Shown here: positions 1-9,547 of the stretch, one piece after another
Layout of the letters: every line of letters begins with the position of its first letter
Numbering within the stretch: the stretch's first letter is position 1
Assembly: GCA_019925095.2 (NCBI GenBank)
Contig: CM034413.1
Span: forward strand, 997,001-1,061,000
DNA: 64,000 bases
Direction of reading: 5' to 3'
Source: Dendrolimus kikuchii
Lineage: Eukaryota; Arthropoda; Insecta; Lepidoptera; Lasiocampidae
The notes under the pieces: model-generated
What the model saw: the letters and a program-made list of their open reading frames with translations, nothing else
The model's database searches: none
Told to the model about the DNA's origin: nothing
Program-made: the position numbers and the translations under genes

Positions 1-249
1 AATTTCTTAACCAGCACTGATCTTCCGCAAGTACCTCTAAGTGATGCCACGGCTTAGCTCCACAAAGTAAATTAAAGACAATAAACATTAGTCATAAATT
101 AGGCATTTATTAGTGTATATGTACAATCGAACCAACTGAATCATGACCTACCATAAGGTAATTTTCCTACAGTTGTGAAATACGATTAGGTTGAAATTCG
201 CCTGTTATACATTTCCTTGGTAACGAACTTGTTATCATTTCATTAATAA
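1..249. other. AT-rich sequence, nothing recognised
   Basis: No reading frame, repeat match inside the window or structural signal was found here. Confidence 0.4.
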
Positions 250-418
250 ATAATAAAACTACGTTTTAACGGTTTTAAGCGCGGTAATTTTATTTGATTT
301 TGGTTTTTCCGACGTTTCGGCCACTTTTCAGTGGCCTTGATCACGGAAGACAAAAATGTCAAGTATCAACGAGTATTGTTAAAGTTTTATTTAGCCTACC
401 GCCTGCTGAGCGGGATCT
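250..418 (+). repeat. Dispersed repeat R9 (first copy)
   Basis: The segment beginning ACTACGTTTTAACGGTTTTA and containing the near-palindromic GGCCACTTTTCAGTGGCC followed by GATCACGG recurs at 21808 and 62638 (same strand) and at 63009 (inverted), with shorter pieces near 15950, 37569, 38640 and 59710. It is a common lepidopteran-type interspersed repeat. Its class was not resolved; a LINE 3' region is possible. Confidence 0.6.
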
Positions 419-439
419 TCAATATGAGGCTGGGCTCGG

Positions 440-903
440 GTTTTTTTTTTCTTATTACTAACAACTACGGACTCTAGTTCCGTACCTCTTTTTTACAATT
501 AAATTTAAGAAGATAGGAAGTTGTACACGCTTATTTGTTACTTTGCTATTGTGTGTGACATTTAATGAATGCATGTCTGTGTTGTGGTGTACCTTAAGAA
601 TAACTTATTATATTAATTTATTCTAATTTTAATACTAAACTTGTACTAAAGTAGAGTGTATCTGTTACATGCTGGTGTTGTGAGGAAGTGCATGTGCAGT
701 GTTGGCCTTATATCTATACTTATATATAGTCCTATCTAGTGCCATGTGTGTTGTTTTGTTTTCTGTGCCTAGGTTATTAATTTTTAGGCTCTTTGTGTGT
801 CTTGGTTTGTTTGTTAAGTGTGCGTGTTGGTGTGAGTATGTGTGTAAGTTTTGTTGTTAGTTGTGTGTTTGTGTGGTGTTATAATTAATATTGTTAATTG
901 TTG
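440..903 (-). mobile_element. Retroposon-B copy, minus strand
   Basis: Read on the minus strand it runs from ACAACAATTA (near 903) to the near-palindromic motif GGTACGGAACTAGAGTCCGTA and an A-rich tail (T-run near 440). The same body is found at 25844-26877, 28802-29133, 32549-32849 and, truncated, at 5220-5460. It is one of the two longest copies. No clear TSD was found for this one. Confidence 0.65.
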
Positions 904-1082
904 TGACATGAAAAATTTTCAGTGATGATGGATGGTTTAGGAGGGGAATTAGGGGCTCAGGTTTAAAGCTTATATTAGTAATCAAGAGACTTTTACATTT
1001 TTGTGTTCCGCTCGTGTCGTGATACAATTCTGTTCTAGATTGTCTTGGGAGGCGTTCTACGTTTCTATTTGAAATCATTATA

Positions 1083-1411
1083 TCTATCTATATATAAAAG
1101 AAAGTCGTGTTAGTTACACTTATTTATAACTCAAGAACTTCTGAACCGATTTGGCTGAAAATTAATGCGGAGGTAGCTTAGAACCAGGAGACGGAGATAG
1201 GATACTTTTTATCCGCAACCGGTGCGTGGCGCTGAGATCGGGTTCTAGAATCCTCCTAATCACCTGGACCGATTTTGGTGATTTTGTTTTTGTGTGTTTG
1301 AGTGGGTCCCCGGATGGTTTAAATCCACAATTGAAACCGGTAGGTGGCGCTTGGATCGGGTCCTAGATTTTTATTTTTTCAGAGCAGGACAACATCTGCC
1401 GGGGCCGCTAG
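1083..1411 (+). mobile_element. Non-autonomous Helitron (type 1)
   Basis: The 5' end is TCTATCTATATATAAAAG followed by AAGTCGTGTTAGTTACAC. The 3' end is GGGGCCGCTAG followed by a host T, the expected Helitron TC...CTRR structure. Homologous copies or ends lie at 5114-5586 (-), 16026-16250 (-), 18617-18936 (+) and 62063-62265 (+). There is no coding capacity, so it would need a Rep/helicase supplied in trans. Confidence 0.65.
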
Positions 1412-1695
1412 TTTCTTAATATATGTGACGATTAAAGAGGTTAGTCTTTACAGTACAAATAAACCAAACAAATCTATTTCAACAGTAAATTCAAATATTG
1501 ACAACACTACCTGTATCTAAAATGCAGCAAAAATACGACTGAATTTCAGAAGCGTTGTAACGGTTTAATATAAAAAATGTTGCACTATCACGAATTCTAA
1601 ATTTGATTTTCAGCCCGTTTTCCGTATTCCAATATGTTGAAAATGTTCGGAAAAGTAAAGAACAATACGCAGAATTAACGAGTCTTTTAATATAT

Positions 1696-2718
1696 TGTTA
1701 CGAGTTTCCGGGACTCGAATTAAAATGCCGTTAGAATTATTATAAAGTTAATTAGAACTCCGGTGGTTCGGGCATGTGGAAAGAATGCATGATGAAAGAA
1801 TGACTAAACAGATATACAATGCAAAAGTGAATGGATGCAGAAGTCGTGGAAGGCCACGACACAACTTCCATGATCAAATTGATCGTGTACTAGCGGAGGG
1901 TGATGTCAGGGGCCTTAAGAACAGACGAGTGTGCATGACACGAGTTATGAATGTCAAAGAAGCAAGTGAGGTGTGTAAGAATGGACCTAAATGGCGCTCT
2001 GTTGTTCGTGCCTACCCCGCAAGGGAACTGGCGTGAAGTTATGTATGTATGTAATTAGAACTATACAAACACGTATAACACAGGTACAAATATAACCGAA
2101 CGCAACTAAGCCAAATGTAATGCTGAAGGTCGTAATTCAATAAAACGCGCAAAGTCCGTCACTATTAGATTCCCGAATGTACACACGTCACTCCAAGATC
2201 GTAGTTGTAGTTCAACTGACCCTCTCTCTCAATCAGGCCATCGTTTTGTACTTCACAAATACAAATGTGCCCCCGCCCGGCAACGTCGACATAATTTCCT
2301 AGAATTAGCTTTTTTTTTAATAATAAAATGATTTATTTGCCTCAAAAATGAGTAACAATCTTACATACAAAATGAAGACACATTACAATTTGCAGTCTTA
2401 TGAACTAAATTATTGTTTGTGCTTCTACTAGCTCCAAAACTAGTATTAACTGTATCTTTGGAGCTACTAGTATACTCTGCTGCATTATCTGCTCATACTT
2501 ATAATCCGCAACACATGACTAATGATGCTCCTGAGCGGCCGTACAATAGGACAATAGGCTGTTCTCCACAATAACTAGAAACGTTTTCCAATAAATAAGT
2601 AAACAAAAGAAGACGATCATAAAAGGATTACAATCAGTTCAAATGCCGACATTTAATAAAATGTGCTTTTACAGATAGCTACGTGGAATTTGTCTTTGTC
2701 GGAGCCTAAGTTGTAACA
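1696..2718 (-). mobile_element. LTR-D solo LTR, minus strand, with nested insertions
   Basis: It runs from TGTTACGAG to TTGTAACA and is flanked by a 4-bp direct repeat ATAT (1692-1695 and 2719-2722). It aligns with other LTR-D copies at 19893, 33755, 34688, 53818, 55027 and 61036. It is longer than those copies because it holds an RTE-C insertion (1760-2051) and an unrelated AT-rich insert around 2310-2510. No internal retrotransposon domain is adjacent, so it is a solo LTR. Confidence 0.65.
1760..2051 (+). pseudogene. RTE-C LINE 3' fragment (5'-truncated)
   Basis: An 86-codon frame (1776-2036) encodes the C-terminus of a non-LTR retrotransposon protein. It contains the motif GRPRHNFHDQIDRVLAEGD and ends AYPAREL-A-stop, followed at once by a (ATGT)n tail. 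An 11-bp TSD, TAATTAGAACT, lies at 1749-1759 and 2052-2062. The host sequence is the LTR-D at 1696-2718. The short C-terminal region and microsatellite tail fit the RTE clade; clade assignment is by recognition only. Confidence 0.75.
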
Positions 2719-2913
2719 ATATTTTTGATGGACTGTATACAGTGATTTGTTGTGGTAGTTTATAAAGTGCCATTTACATGAAAAGAGTTTCTGGGTATCT
2801 AAGATACGATTGTCAAAAGCAAGAAAAAATTATTATCATGATTTTTTTATTGCTGAAGCACTGCAGACAGGCTGACGGCCCAACTGTGATGGAAAGTGGA
2901 TACCGTCGCCTAT

Positions 2914-3522
2914 TGTTCACGCCACCGCGTAACGAACTATGATTCCCCGAGAAAGTAATTCACCCCGCACTTCCGCGTCTCAACGACCAGTCTGGATCGA
3001 TCCGTCGTAAACATATTATTACGCGTCGCGCGCGGATTTAAGATATCACTTGATGGAAAGCGGTTACCATCGCCTATGGACATTTGCAACACCAAAGGTG
3101 CTACAAATGCGCTGCTGCTCTCTTAAGGGAGACTGGAACCTGGTCATTAATGCCGGAACACAACACAAGGTTGTTATGGCGGCATACTCTAGACCAGGGG
3201 TGGTCGCCATCCAGTCGAGCAAATACCCTACCACCTGGCTGTGGGTTGTTTAGTCGTCTCTTACGACTGGCCGCCAGGCCGCAGGAAATTGTATTCTTTC
3301 TCCGTTCCTGCACGGATAAAAACCTGATTACGCTACTAACCAAGTTCCAACACCTCAGTGATAAGTGGCAAGTGAATCTAGTGTTATAACAAGATATACA
3401 CACGGCTACTCCGGTTACTCAGCTCATATTATCAGCTCAATCATATTATTACAAGTAAGTCCATTTATCTCCAATACCTCCTTTACCCTTGCACCCTTGA
3501 AATCTGGCAATCGGCCAGATCA
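2914..3522 (+). mobile_element. Solo LTR of the BEL/Pao family
   Basis: It begins TGTTCACGCCACCGCGTAAC and ends GGCAATCGGCCAGATCA, as does the 3' LTR of the BEL/Pao element at 15277-15623. The TSD is CCTAT (2909-2913 and 3523-3527), and 5 bp is typical for BEL/Pao. It is diverged from the 15.3-kb copy and is split by a SINE-A piece at 3048-3320, so it is older. Confidence 0.85.
3048..3320 (-). mobile_element. SINE-A inside the solo LTR, lacking its 3' tail
   Basis: It starts at CACTTGATGGAAAGCGG and ends at the usual SINE-A 5' terminus (CCTGCACGGATAAA on this strand). The terminal 35 bp and A-tail are missing, which is unexpected for a simple target-primed insertion. Confidence 0.7.
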
Positions 3523-3546
3523 CCTATGGACATTTTCTTTTTTTAT

Positions 3547-3870
3547 GTATGTTCACCGATTACTCCGAGATTTATGATCCGATTTACGTGATTCTTTTTT
3601 GTTCAACGCGAAATAGCTGCCATTTGGTCCTCTACAAATTTGACATAGTTTGGCCCAGTAGTTTTCATTTTATGAACATTTTTTATGAAAATTTTTCCAT
3701 TCCGTTCCATATGTACACCCATTACTCTGAGAGTTATTATCCGATTTACGTGATTCTTGTTTAGTTTGATGCGGAATAGTTGCCATTTGGTCCCCTAAAA
3801 ATTTACCATAGTTTGGCCTAGCAGTTTTTATTTTACGAACATTTTTTTGTTCCCGTTTCTTGGGATCTAT
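3547..3870. repeat. Twofold tandem duplication, period about 162 bp
   Basis: GATTTACGTGATTCTT occurs at 3581 and 3743, each followed by a diverged block ending GCCATTTGGTCC and TTTACGAACATTTTTT-like sequence. The two units are clearly homologous but several substitutions apart. Confidence 0.6.
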
Positions 3871-3950
3871 ATTTTTAAGGAGCGCGGCACCTTTCGTAGG
3901 TCTACCCATACATAGCTAGACACTAAAAAGTAACAAATAAAATAAAAAAA

Positions 3951-4146
3951 ACTTCGTTTAAAAAAACCGAATTCAAAAACTAAAAAGTATAAAATAACTT
4001 ATTTCTAAAGCTATTATTATTAATATATATTATCTAAAACATCTTAAAGTCGGTGCTTAGTAATTTTCAAAATATAGTAATTTTTGTTTTACTTATAAGT
4101 TATTTTATACTTTTTAGTTTTTGAAGTCGGTTTTATTAAACGAAGT
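3951..4146. repeat. MITE-like inverted repeat with 51-bp arms
   Basis: The left arm 3951-4001 (starting ACTTCGTTTA) pairs with the right arm 4096-4146 (ending TAAACGAAGT) with few mismatches, around a loop of about 94 bp. The arm contains a CCGA-TTCAAAAACTAAAAAG core; a partial relative lies near 34500-34660. The fold-back structure suggests a non-autonomous DNA element. Confidence 0.6.
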
Positions 4147-4148
4147 TT

Positions 4149-4670
4149 TTTATTTTATATATTGAATAGGTTCGCGTTTGACTGACATCGCGCCTGACTC
4201 AGGTGGAACTACAGTCTAAGGTGGAGCACGCTTACGTAGAAGATACCTGTCCACGCGAGACTTATAGACACCTAGATTGTATTCTTCAGGAGAAACAGAC
4301 GACGGTAAAGAGTTCCACTCTTCAGCGGTGCGTACGATGAAAGAGGAAGCATAGCGTTTCGTCCGCTTTGTTGGTATTTCCACCATATATCGGTGGCGTG
4401 AGAGCGTACGTCTGCTTGGTAGAATGGTGAGTGAGGAACCAACTCATGTAATTCCGTGGCACACTCCCCGAAGTGTATCCTATAGAATACCGATAAACTG
4501 GCGACCTTACGTCGATGATTTAGGCTCTGAAGCCTCTCGTCGAATAGTCGGTTATTGCCTATCAGTCTCCTAGCTCTTTTCTCTATTGACTCGAGTGTCT
4601 CTAACTGGTATTTAGCTGAGCCATCCCAAAGATGAGAGCAGTACTCCATGCAAGTTATTAGCAATACTTA
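4149..4670 (-). pseudogene. LINE ORF2 C-terminal fragment (CR1/Jockey-like)
   Basis: The minus-strand frame 4272-4664 encodes 130 residues. It begins around MEYCSHLWDGSAKYQLETLE and contains RRLIGN and SVFYRIHFGECATELHELVP, which are hallmarks of the region after the RT domain in CR1/Jockey-type LINEs. A frameshift lies near its end, because the AEEWNSLP motif continues in another frame downstream. A second piece of the family is at 20990-21255. The upstream RT and endonuclease are absent, so this is a 5'-truncated dead copy. Confidence 0.7.
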
Positions 4671-5113
4671 CACATAGTAAAACACGCCTAGAAACATCAA
4701 ATCTCAGGCACAATTTAATAAAGATTTACAGTGAAACATGGATTACTGTTTTTGTTAGCCTTTCATAATATGGCCAAAAATCAATTTAAATTGGATCTTA
4801 GAATCAAGGTGTTAAGGTTGCTTTCCTCTTGTCATCATCTTCAGGGTGTCTAAACACATTTTCGGGTCATTGCAAAAGCTATAACTTGCAAAGTAAAATA
4901 AAACCTCTTTATTAAAGTGGTTAAACATGGTAGTGATGTGAAGCTATGTTTTTTGGTTTCACAATTTTTTTGGAAGTTCTAGGACCATATTCTGGTATTG
5001 CTATCTCGTCAAAATCACCGGACACTATCGTCTCAATCGTAGGTATGCCTGATTTCGGTAATCTGTTAACCCGAATGGCATGCCCGTGGCACGTCACTCT
5101 ATCTTTATAAATA
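4671..5113. other. No gene or repeat recognised
   Basis: AT-rich sequence without a convincing frame or match to other parts of the window. Confidence 0.35.
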
Positions 5114-5586
5114 AGTAGCTGTCTCGGCAGACATTGTCCTGCCCTGAAAAAACTAAAATTTAGGCCCCGATTCTAGTGCCACCTACCGGTTTCAGTTGTA
5201 AATCTAAACCATCTGGGGATGACAGATACACTCTACATTAGTATAAGTTTAGTATTAAAATTAGAATAAATTAATATAATAATTTATTCTTAAGGTACAC
5301 CAAAACAGAAAAATTACTACATATAATGTCACATACACTAACAAAAATAGACAATAAGCGTGTACGGAGTCTCAAATTTTTCATAGAAATTAAGTATTAA
5401 AAAAGGGTACGGAACTCGAGTCCGTAGAGATATATATAATAATAAAAATAAAATAAAAAAAAACCATCTGGGGACCCACTTAAACACACAAAAACAAAAT
5501 CATCAAAATCGGCTCAGGAGATTAGGAGGATCCTACAAGCCGATCCCAGCGCCACCCACCGGTTCCAGTTGTAAATCTAAACCATT
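5114..5586 (-). mobile_element. Type 1 Helitron remnant, split by Retroposon-B
   Basis: The minus-strand right end is preserved as AGCTGTCTCGGCAGAC (degenerate) at 5116. The body continues to about 5219 and resumes at 5475 through the (ACCTACCGGTT)-type block. The interruption is the Retroposon-B copy 5220-5460, flanked by a 14-bp duplication of Helitron sequence. Confidence 0.6.
5220..5460 (+). mobile_element. Retroposon-B, 5'-truncated, inserted in a Helitron
   Basis: The 3' end has GGTACGGAACTCGAGTCCGTA and then an A-rich tail. The TSD AAACCATCTGGGGA is at 5206-5219 and 5461-5474. The TSD, tail and truncation indicate target-primed reverse transcription. Confidence 0.8.
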
Positions 5587-5614
5587 TTCATTTCCGCTCG
5601 CATTGTTGACGATC

Positions 5615-6031
5615 CCATACTCACAGACGGTTTAGATACGCTTGGCCTTCGGAGAGACTTCGCATCTCTCTGCGTATTCTACCGACTATACAACGGAGAG
5701 TGTTCCGAGGAACTGTTTAGAATGGTGCTTTCGTCTTTTACCACCGCACCGCCATCGGCTGGACGTTCATCCCCACTTCCTTGAGCCGCTTGGCTCTTGT
5801 ACGCAACGGTTCTCTTGCGTACCGTGGGGATTTGGAATGAGCTCCCAGCCGAGGTTTTCCCACAGCGCTACAACATGGGGTTTTTTTAAAAAGGGTATTA
5901 TAAAATTTCTTCGAGGCCGGCAGCGCGTTAGTGACACCTCTGGTGTTTCAAACGTCTATAGGCGACGGTAACCGCTTTCCATCAGATAGGCCGTCTGCCT
6001 GTCTGCTGTACTCCAGCGATAAAAAAAAAAT
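5615..6031 (+). pseudogene. CR1-like LINE 3' end with ORF2 C-terminus
   Basis: With frameshifts, the plus strand encodes a LINE ORF2 C-terminus: a region readable as LRRDFASLCVFYRLYNGEC near 5645-5700 and a WNELPAEVFP motif near 5840. The sequence then enters a 3' UTR (5942-6031) with TATAGGCGACGGTAACCGCT and GGCCGTCTGCCTGTCTGCTG and ends in an A-run. That last 85-90 bp is nearly the same as the 3' end of every SINE-A copy, which identifies this LINE type as the likely source of the machinery that moved SINE-A. Confidence 0.75.
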
Positions 6032-6309
6032 ATCCGGGAACCACCAAAACACACACAAGAAGTTTAATCAAAATTGGTAAAGTCGTTCTCAACTTATGGT
6101 ACGCACATAACACATTTATACGATTCATTTTTATATATAAGAAGATTTATAAGCGAAACTCGCCAAAGAAATGTTTAACAATTCTTTTTAATTTATTTGA
6201 CATGCATACTTACTTAAATTAATTTGGAAACATTAGCTTAGGGTTATAGCATCAAGACATTTAGTTAATGTAAGCATTTGCACGTCATGTAAACGACAAG
6301 ACATACTGG

Positions 6310-6960
6310 GAACTTTATCTATATATTAATACGTGAAGCAAAAACTTTGTACCCCTTTTTACGAAAATTGCGCAGACGGAGGAGTATGAAATTTAGCACT
6401 CATAGTTTATATAGAGGAGTGCAGAATGCGAAAATTATTTTTAAATTATGCACAAAAAATACATTAAATCAATAAAAGAACATTACGACACACTACTATG
6501 TACATACATACATAACTTCACGCCAGTTCCCTTGCGGGGAAGGCACGTGCAACAGAGCGCCATTCAGGCTTATTCTTACACACCTCATTTGCTTCTTTGA
6601 CATTCATAGCTCTTGTCATGCACGCTCGTCTGTTCTTAAGGCTCCTGACATCACCTTCTGCTAGTACACGATCAATTTGATCATGGAAGGTGTGTCGTGG
6701 CCTTCCACGACTTTGCATTGTATATCTGTTTAGTCATTCTTACATCATGCATTCTTTCCACATGCCCGAACTACTATGTATTTGACACACACACGCATAT
6801 ATACTCTTTTGTTTATTGTTAAAAGTCAAATTAACAGTGTAGCCTTGACGAAATCTGTGATTATAGAAGTATAATCTTTGACAACAGAAATTTAATAATG
6901 GTCAAACTTATAAATTAAATTAATTATTATGGTCGAATTTCAACCACAGGCGACCACTAG
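6310..6960 (+). repeat. Dispersed repeat R4, occupied by RTE-C
   Basis: The run ATACGTGAAGCAAAAACTTT...GGTCGAATTTC...CGACCACTAGTG matches 38205-38550. The copy here is longer because it contains the RTE-C insertion 6503-6769; the 38.2-kb copy lacks it. Confidence 0.7.
6503..6769 (-). pseudogene. RTE-C fragment (minus strand)
   Basis: The minus-strand frame 6518-6718 encodes the SRGRPRHTFHDQIDRVLAEGD to AREL-A terminus, followed by the microsatellite tail (TACATACATA on the plus strand). The TSD ACTACTATGTA is at 6492-6502 and 6770-6780. A 12-bp deletion removes the residues just before SRGRPRH. Confidence 0.75.
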
Positions 6961-7182
6961 TATTATGTAGTACCTATTCCTGTACCTATGTTTTTGATAA
7001 TATAGATTGATTGATTAAATTCTTTGATAATTTTGAATATTCGTTTCGGCTAATGCAATTTCTGCTAATGTAAAAACCAATTTTTGTCTATTATTATTAT
7101 TTACATATATATTTTATTTCCAAATTTTTACATTTTTCTTATAAAAAATACAAATTTATTTATAAAAAAAATATAAAAAACT

Positions 7183-7400
7183 GATCTTCGCCGGCAGTGG
7201 GGCCTAGGGTCCAGGCTACCGGTGGTTAAGGCTCCAGACACAGGAATCTCCTCACAATACGGGCCATGTCCAACAGAGCTGCCTTCTGCATCCGACCCTT
7301 CAACCAGATACCAAGCGAGAGCCTTTCAAGGTGGCGATCAAGGCTCTTCGCTTTTAGTCCATTCACTGACACCACTATCGGTTATTATTATTATTATTAC
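7183..7400 (+). mobile_element. Retroelement 3' fragment with (TTA)n tail
   Basis: A relatively GC-rich block (TCGCCGGCAGTGGGGCC... to GACACCACTATCGG) ends abruptly in (TTA)n. The form resembles LINE 3' ends with a short tandem tail; 63170-63600 ends similarly. The family was not identified. Confidence 0.35.
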
Positions 7401-7619
7401 GATATCGAGATATTGTGGATTTAGTAGAATACGAATGTTTGATTGCAACGTCTTCAGCAATATCTTCGCAACGTCAAGATATGAAACAACAAAATTAGGC
7501 CCCTATAGTAATTTTAGCGAAGACAGAATCCCTGTTGAATTGTCCTGTTTATAAGTCTGTTTTGTATTATAATACTTGTAACAACTCACAAGGGTTTATC
7601 GAATTAAACGAAACAGCAA
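7401..7619. other. No feature recognised
   Basis: Short AT-rich spacer between repeats. Confidence 0.3.
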
Positions 7620-7938
7620 CTTTTTTTTTATTGCGGGAGATCAGCAGACAGGCAGACGGCCCACTCGATGGAAAGCGGTTACCATCGCCTATGGACATTT
7701 GCAACACCGAAGGTGCTACAAATGCGCTACTGCTCTCTTAAAGTAGACTGGAACCTGGTCACTAATGCCGGAACACAACTCAAGGTTGCTATGGCGACAT
7801 ACTTTAGATTAGGGGTCGTAGCCATCCGATCGGACAAATGCCCTACCACCTGGCCGTGGGTTGTTAAGTCGCCTCTTACGACAGGCCGCCCGGCCGCAGG
7901 AAATTGTATTCTTTCTCCGTTCCTGCACAGATATAACT
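7620..7938 (-). mobile_element. SINE-A, near full length
   Basis: On the plus strand it reads T-run, GCGGGAGATCAGCAGACAGG, the conserved body, and then CTTTCTCCGTTCCTGCACAG at the 5' terminus. Apparent small reading frames here are incidental to the repeat. Confidence 0.8.
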
Positions 7939-8039
7939 GGTCACAATACTTATAATCAGAAAACCTTACGGTTTGAGAACATTTCATCTACTCACTCTAT
8001 ATATTCGACAAACATTTTTAGAACACCCCGCCATCCCTC

Positions 8040-8346
8040 CAACAATTTTACAATATAAGAAACTTAGCAAATTGGGACAACTGATAGCGGATTGAAGTCA
8101 TTGATAAACTATTTTGATTTAATAGGTAATAAAAAGAATTTATTACATTATTGTTTGGAAATTTTGGATAATATTTTATATAAAATATTATATTTATAGG
8201 TTTACATGTAATAAAATAAATCTAACACAGTAAAAATCTATCGCGTCTGCCAACATAAAAATAAAATGTAGTGAATACTGTCTATATACAATTGACAGAT
8301 TTTGAATTATAATCTACATAATTGCTACAACATATTAGAGATAAAT
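8040..8346. other. AT-rich spacer
   Basis: Nothing recognised apart from low-complexity AT sequence. Confidence 0.3.
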
Positions 8347-8354
8347 ATTGTTAC

Positions 8355-8714
8355 CGAAGTAAGAAAGAGAGTTGGTCTGAAAGAAAGTGTCAGGGTGAAG
8401 ATAAGGAAAGTAATGCTCCGGTGGTTCGGGCATGTGGAAAGAATGCATTATGAAAGAATGACTAAACAGATATACAATGCAAAAGTGGATGGATGCAGAA
8501 GTCGTGGAAGGCCACGACACACCTTCCATGATCAAATTGATCGTGTACTAGCAGAAGGTGATGTCAGGAGCTTTAAGAACAGACGAGCGTACATGACGAG
8601 AGTTATGAATGTCAAAGAAGCAAGTGAGGTGTGTAAGAATGGGCCTAAATGGCGCTCTGTTGTTCGTGCCTACCCCGCAAGGGAACTGGCGTGAAGTTAT
8701 GTATGTATGTATGT
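8355..8714 (+). pseudogene. RTE-C fragment
   Basis: The open frame encodes about 115 residues of the LINE C-terminus, including the VRKRVGLKESV motif and MLRWFGHVERM, ending AYPAREL-A-stop and a (ATGT)n tail. The TSD ATTGTTAC is at 8347-8354 and 8715-8722. An ATG upstream of the element extends the frame artificially into host DNA. Confidence 0.8.
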
Positions 8715-8728
8715 ATTGTTACATACAT

Positions 8729-9012
8729 ACATAGGCCCACTTGATGAAAACCGGTTACCATCGCCTATGGACATTTGTAACACCAAAGGTGCTACAAAGG
8801 CGCTGCTGCTCTCTTAAAGGAGACTGGAACCTGGTCACTAATGCCGGAACACAACACAAGCTTGTTATGGCGGCATACTCTACACCAGGGGTGGTCGCCA
8901 TCCAGTCGAGCAAATACCCTACCGCCTGGCTGTGGGTTGTTAAGTCGCCTCTTACGACAGGCCGCCAGGCCGCAGGAAATTGTATTCTTTCTCCGTTCCT
9001 GCACGGATAAGA
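8729..9012 (-). mobile_element. SINE-A lacking its 3' tail
   Basis: It starts at GGCCCACTTGATG and ends at the usual 5' terminus (CCTGCACGGATAA). The left side is fused to ACATACATACATA, which looks like an RTE-C tail in reverse orientation, so the SINE's own A-tail is absent. Confidence 0.75.
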
Positions 9013-9273
9013 TAGATAACCTGAGATAAACATAAGTCTATGATGAGTTGCTTGTTTAAGAAAGATAATTTAAGAAATATACTCTCATCACAATCCTGAA
9101 CTGACGAGAAGGACAAAAACAACATGGGTTCCTTACGAAGCAGCTGACATTCCCATAATATAACTTGTGATGAAAGTTACCCTTAACACCTCCTTCCCCT
9201 TACCATCGCCATGGTACTAAAACGCGATACTTATGTGGAATTAACCCATAAACCCACCATACTAACATGAGCC
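9013..9273. other. Unassigned sequence 5' of the BEL/Pao element
   Basis: No repeat match in the window. It replaces the first 73 bp of the 5' LTR, so it may mark a deletion or rearrangement junction at 9273/9274. Confidence 0.35.
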
Positions 9274-9547
9274 TCAGTCTGAATCGACCCGTCGTAAAGA
9301 CATTCACGCATCGCGCGCGCATTTGAGATATCCACCCAATTGCAATACTAATCGGGTTCCAAGAGCTTGGTGATAAGTGGCAAGTGAATCTAGTTGTGAA
9401 GCGGGAGATATATAACAAGAGAACACGCACTGCTGCTCCTGTATCGCAGACGCTCCGGTTACTCAGCTCATATTATTACGGGTGAGTCCATTTATCTCCA
9501 TTCCCTCTTACCCTTGCACCCTTGAAATCTGGCAATCGGCCAGATCA
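9274..9547 (+). repeat. 5' LTR of BEL/Pao, truncated
   Basis: It corresponds base for base to 15350-15623 (constant offset 6076). The first 73 bp present in the 3' LTR are missing here. It ends GGCCAGATCA. Confidence 0.9.

Larger units (their letters stand above)
2848..3543 (-). repeat. CR1/SINE-A 3' tail split by a solo LTR
   Basis: The T-run and the GCAGACAGGCTGACGGCCC-type tail (2848-2913) resume at 3523 with CCTATGGACATTTTC, so the BEL/Pao solo LTR inserted into an older tail copy. The 5-bp CCTAT is duplicated at the two junctions. Confidence 0.65.

Noticed and set aside
8302..8694. 130-codon open frame as a host gene
   Set aside because: The first 18 or so codons are host flank; the rest is the RTE-C C-terminus with TSD and (ATGT)n tail, repeated many times in the window.
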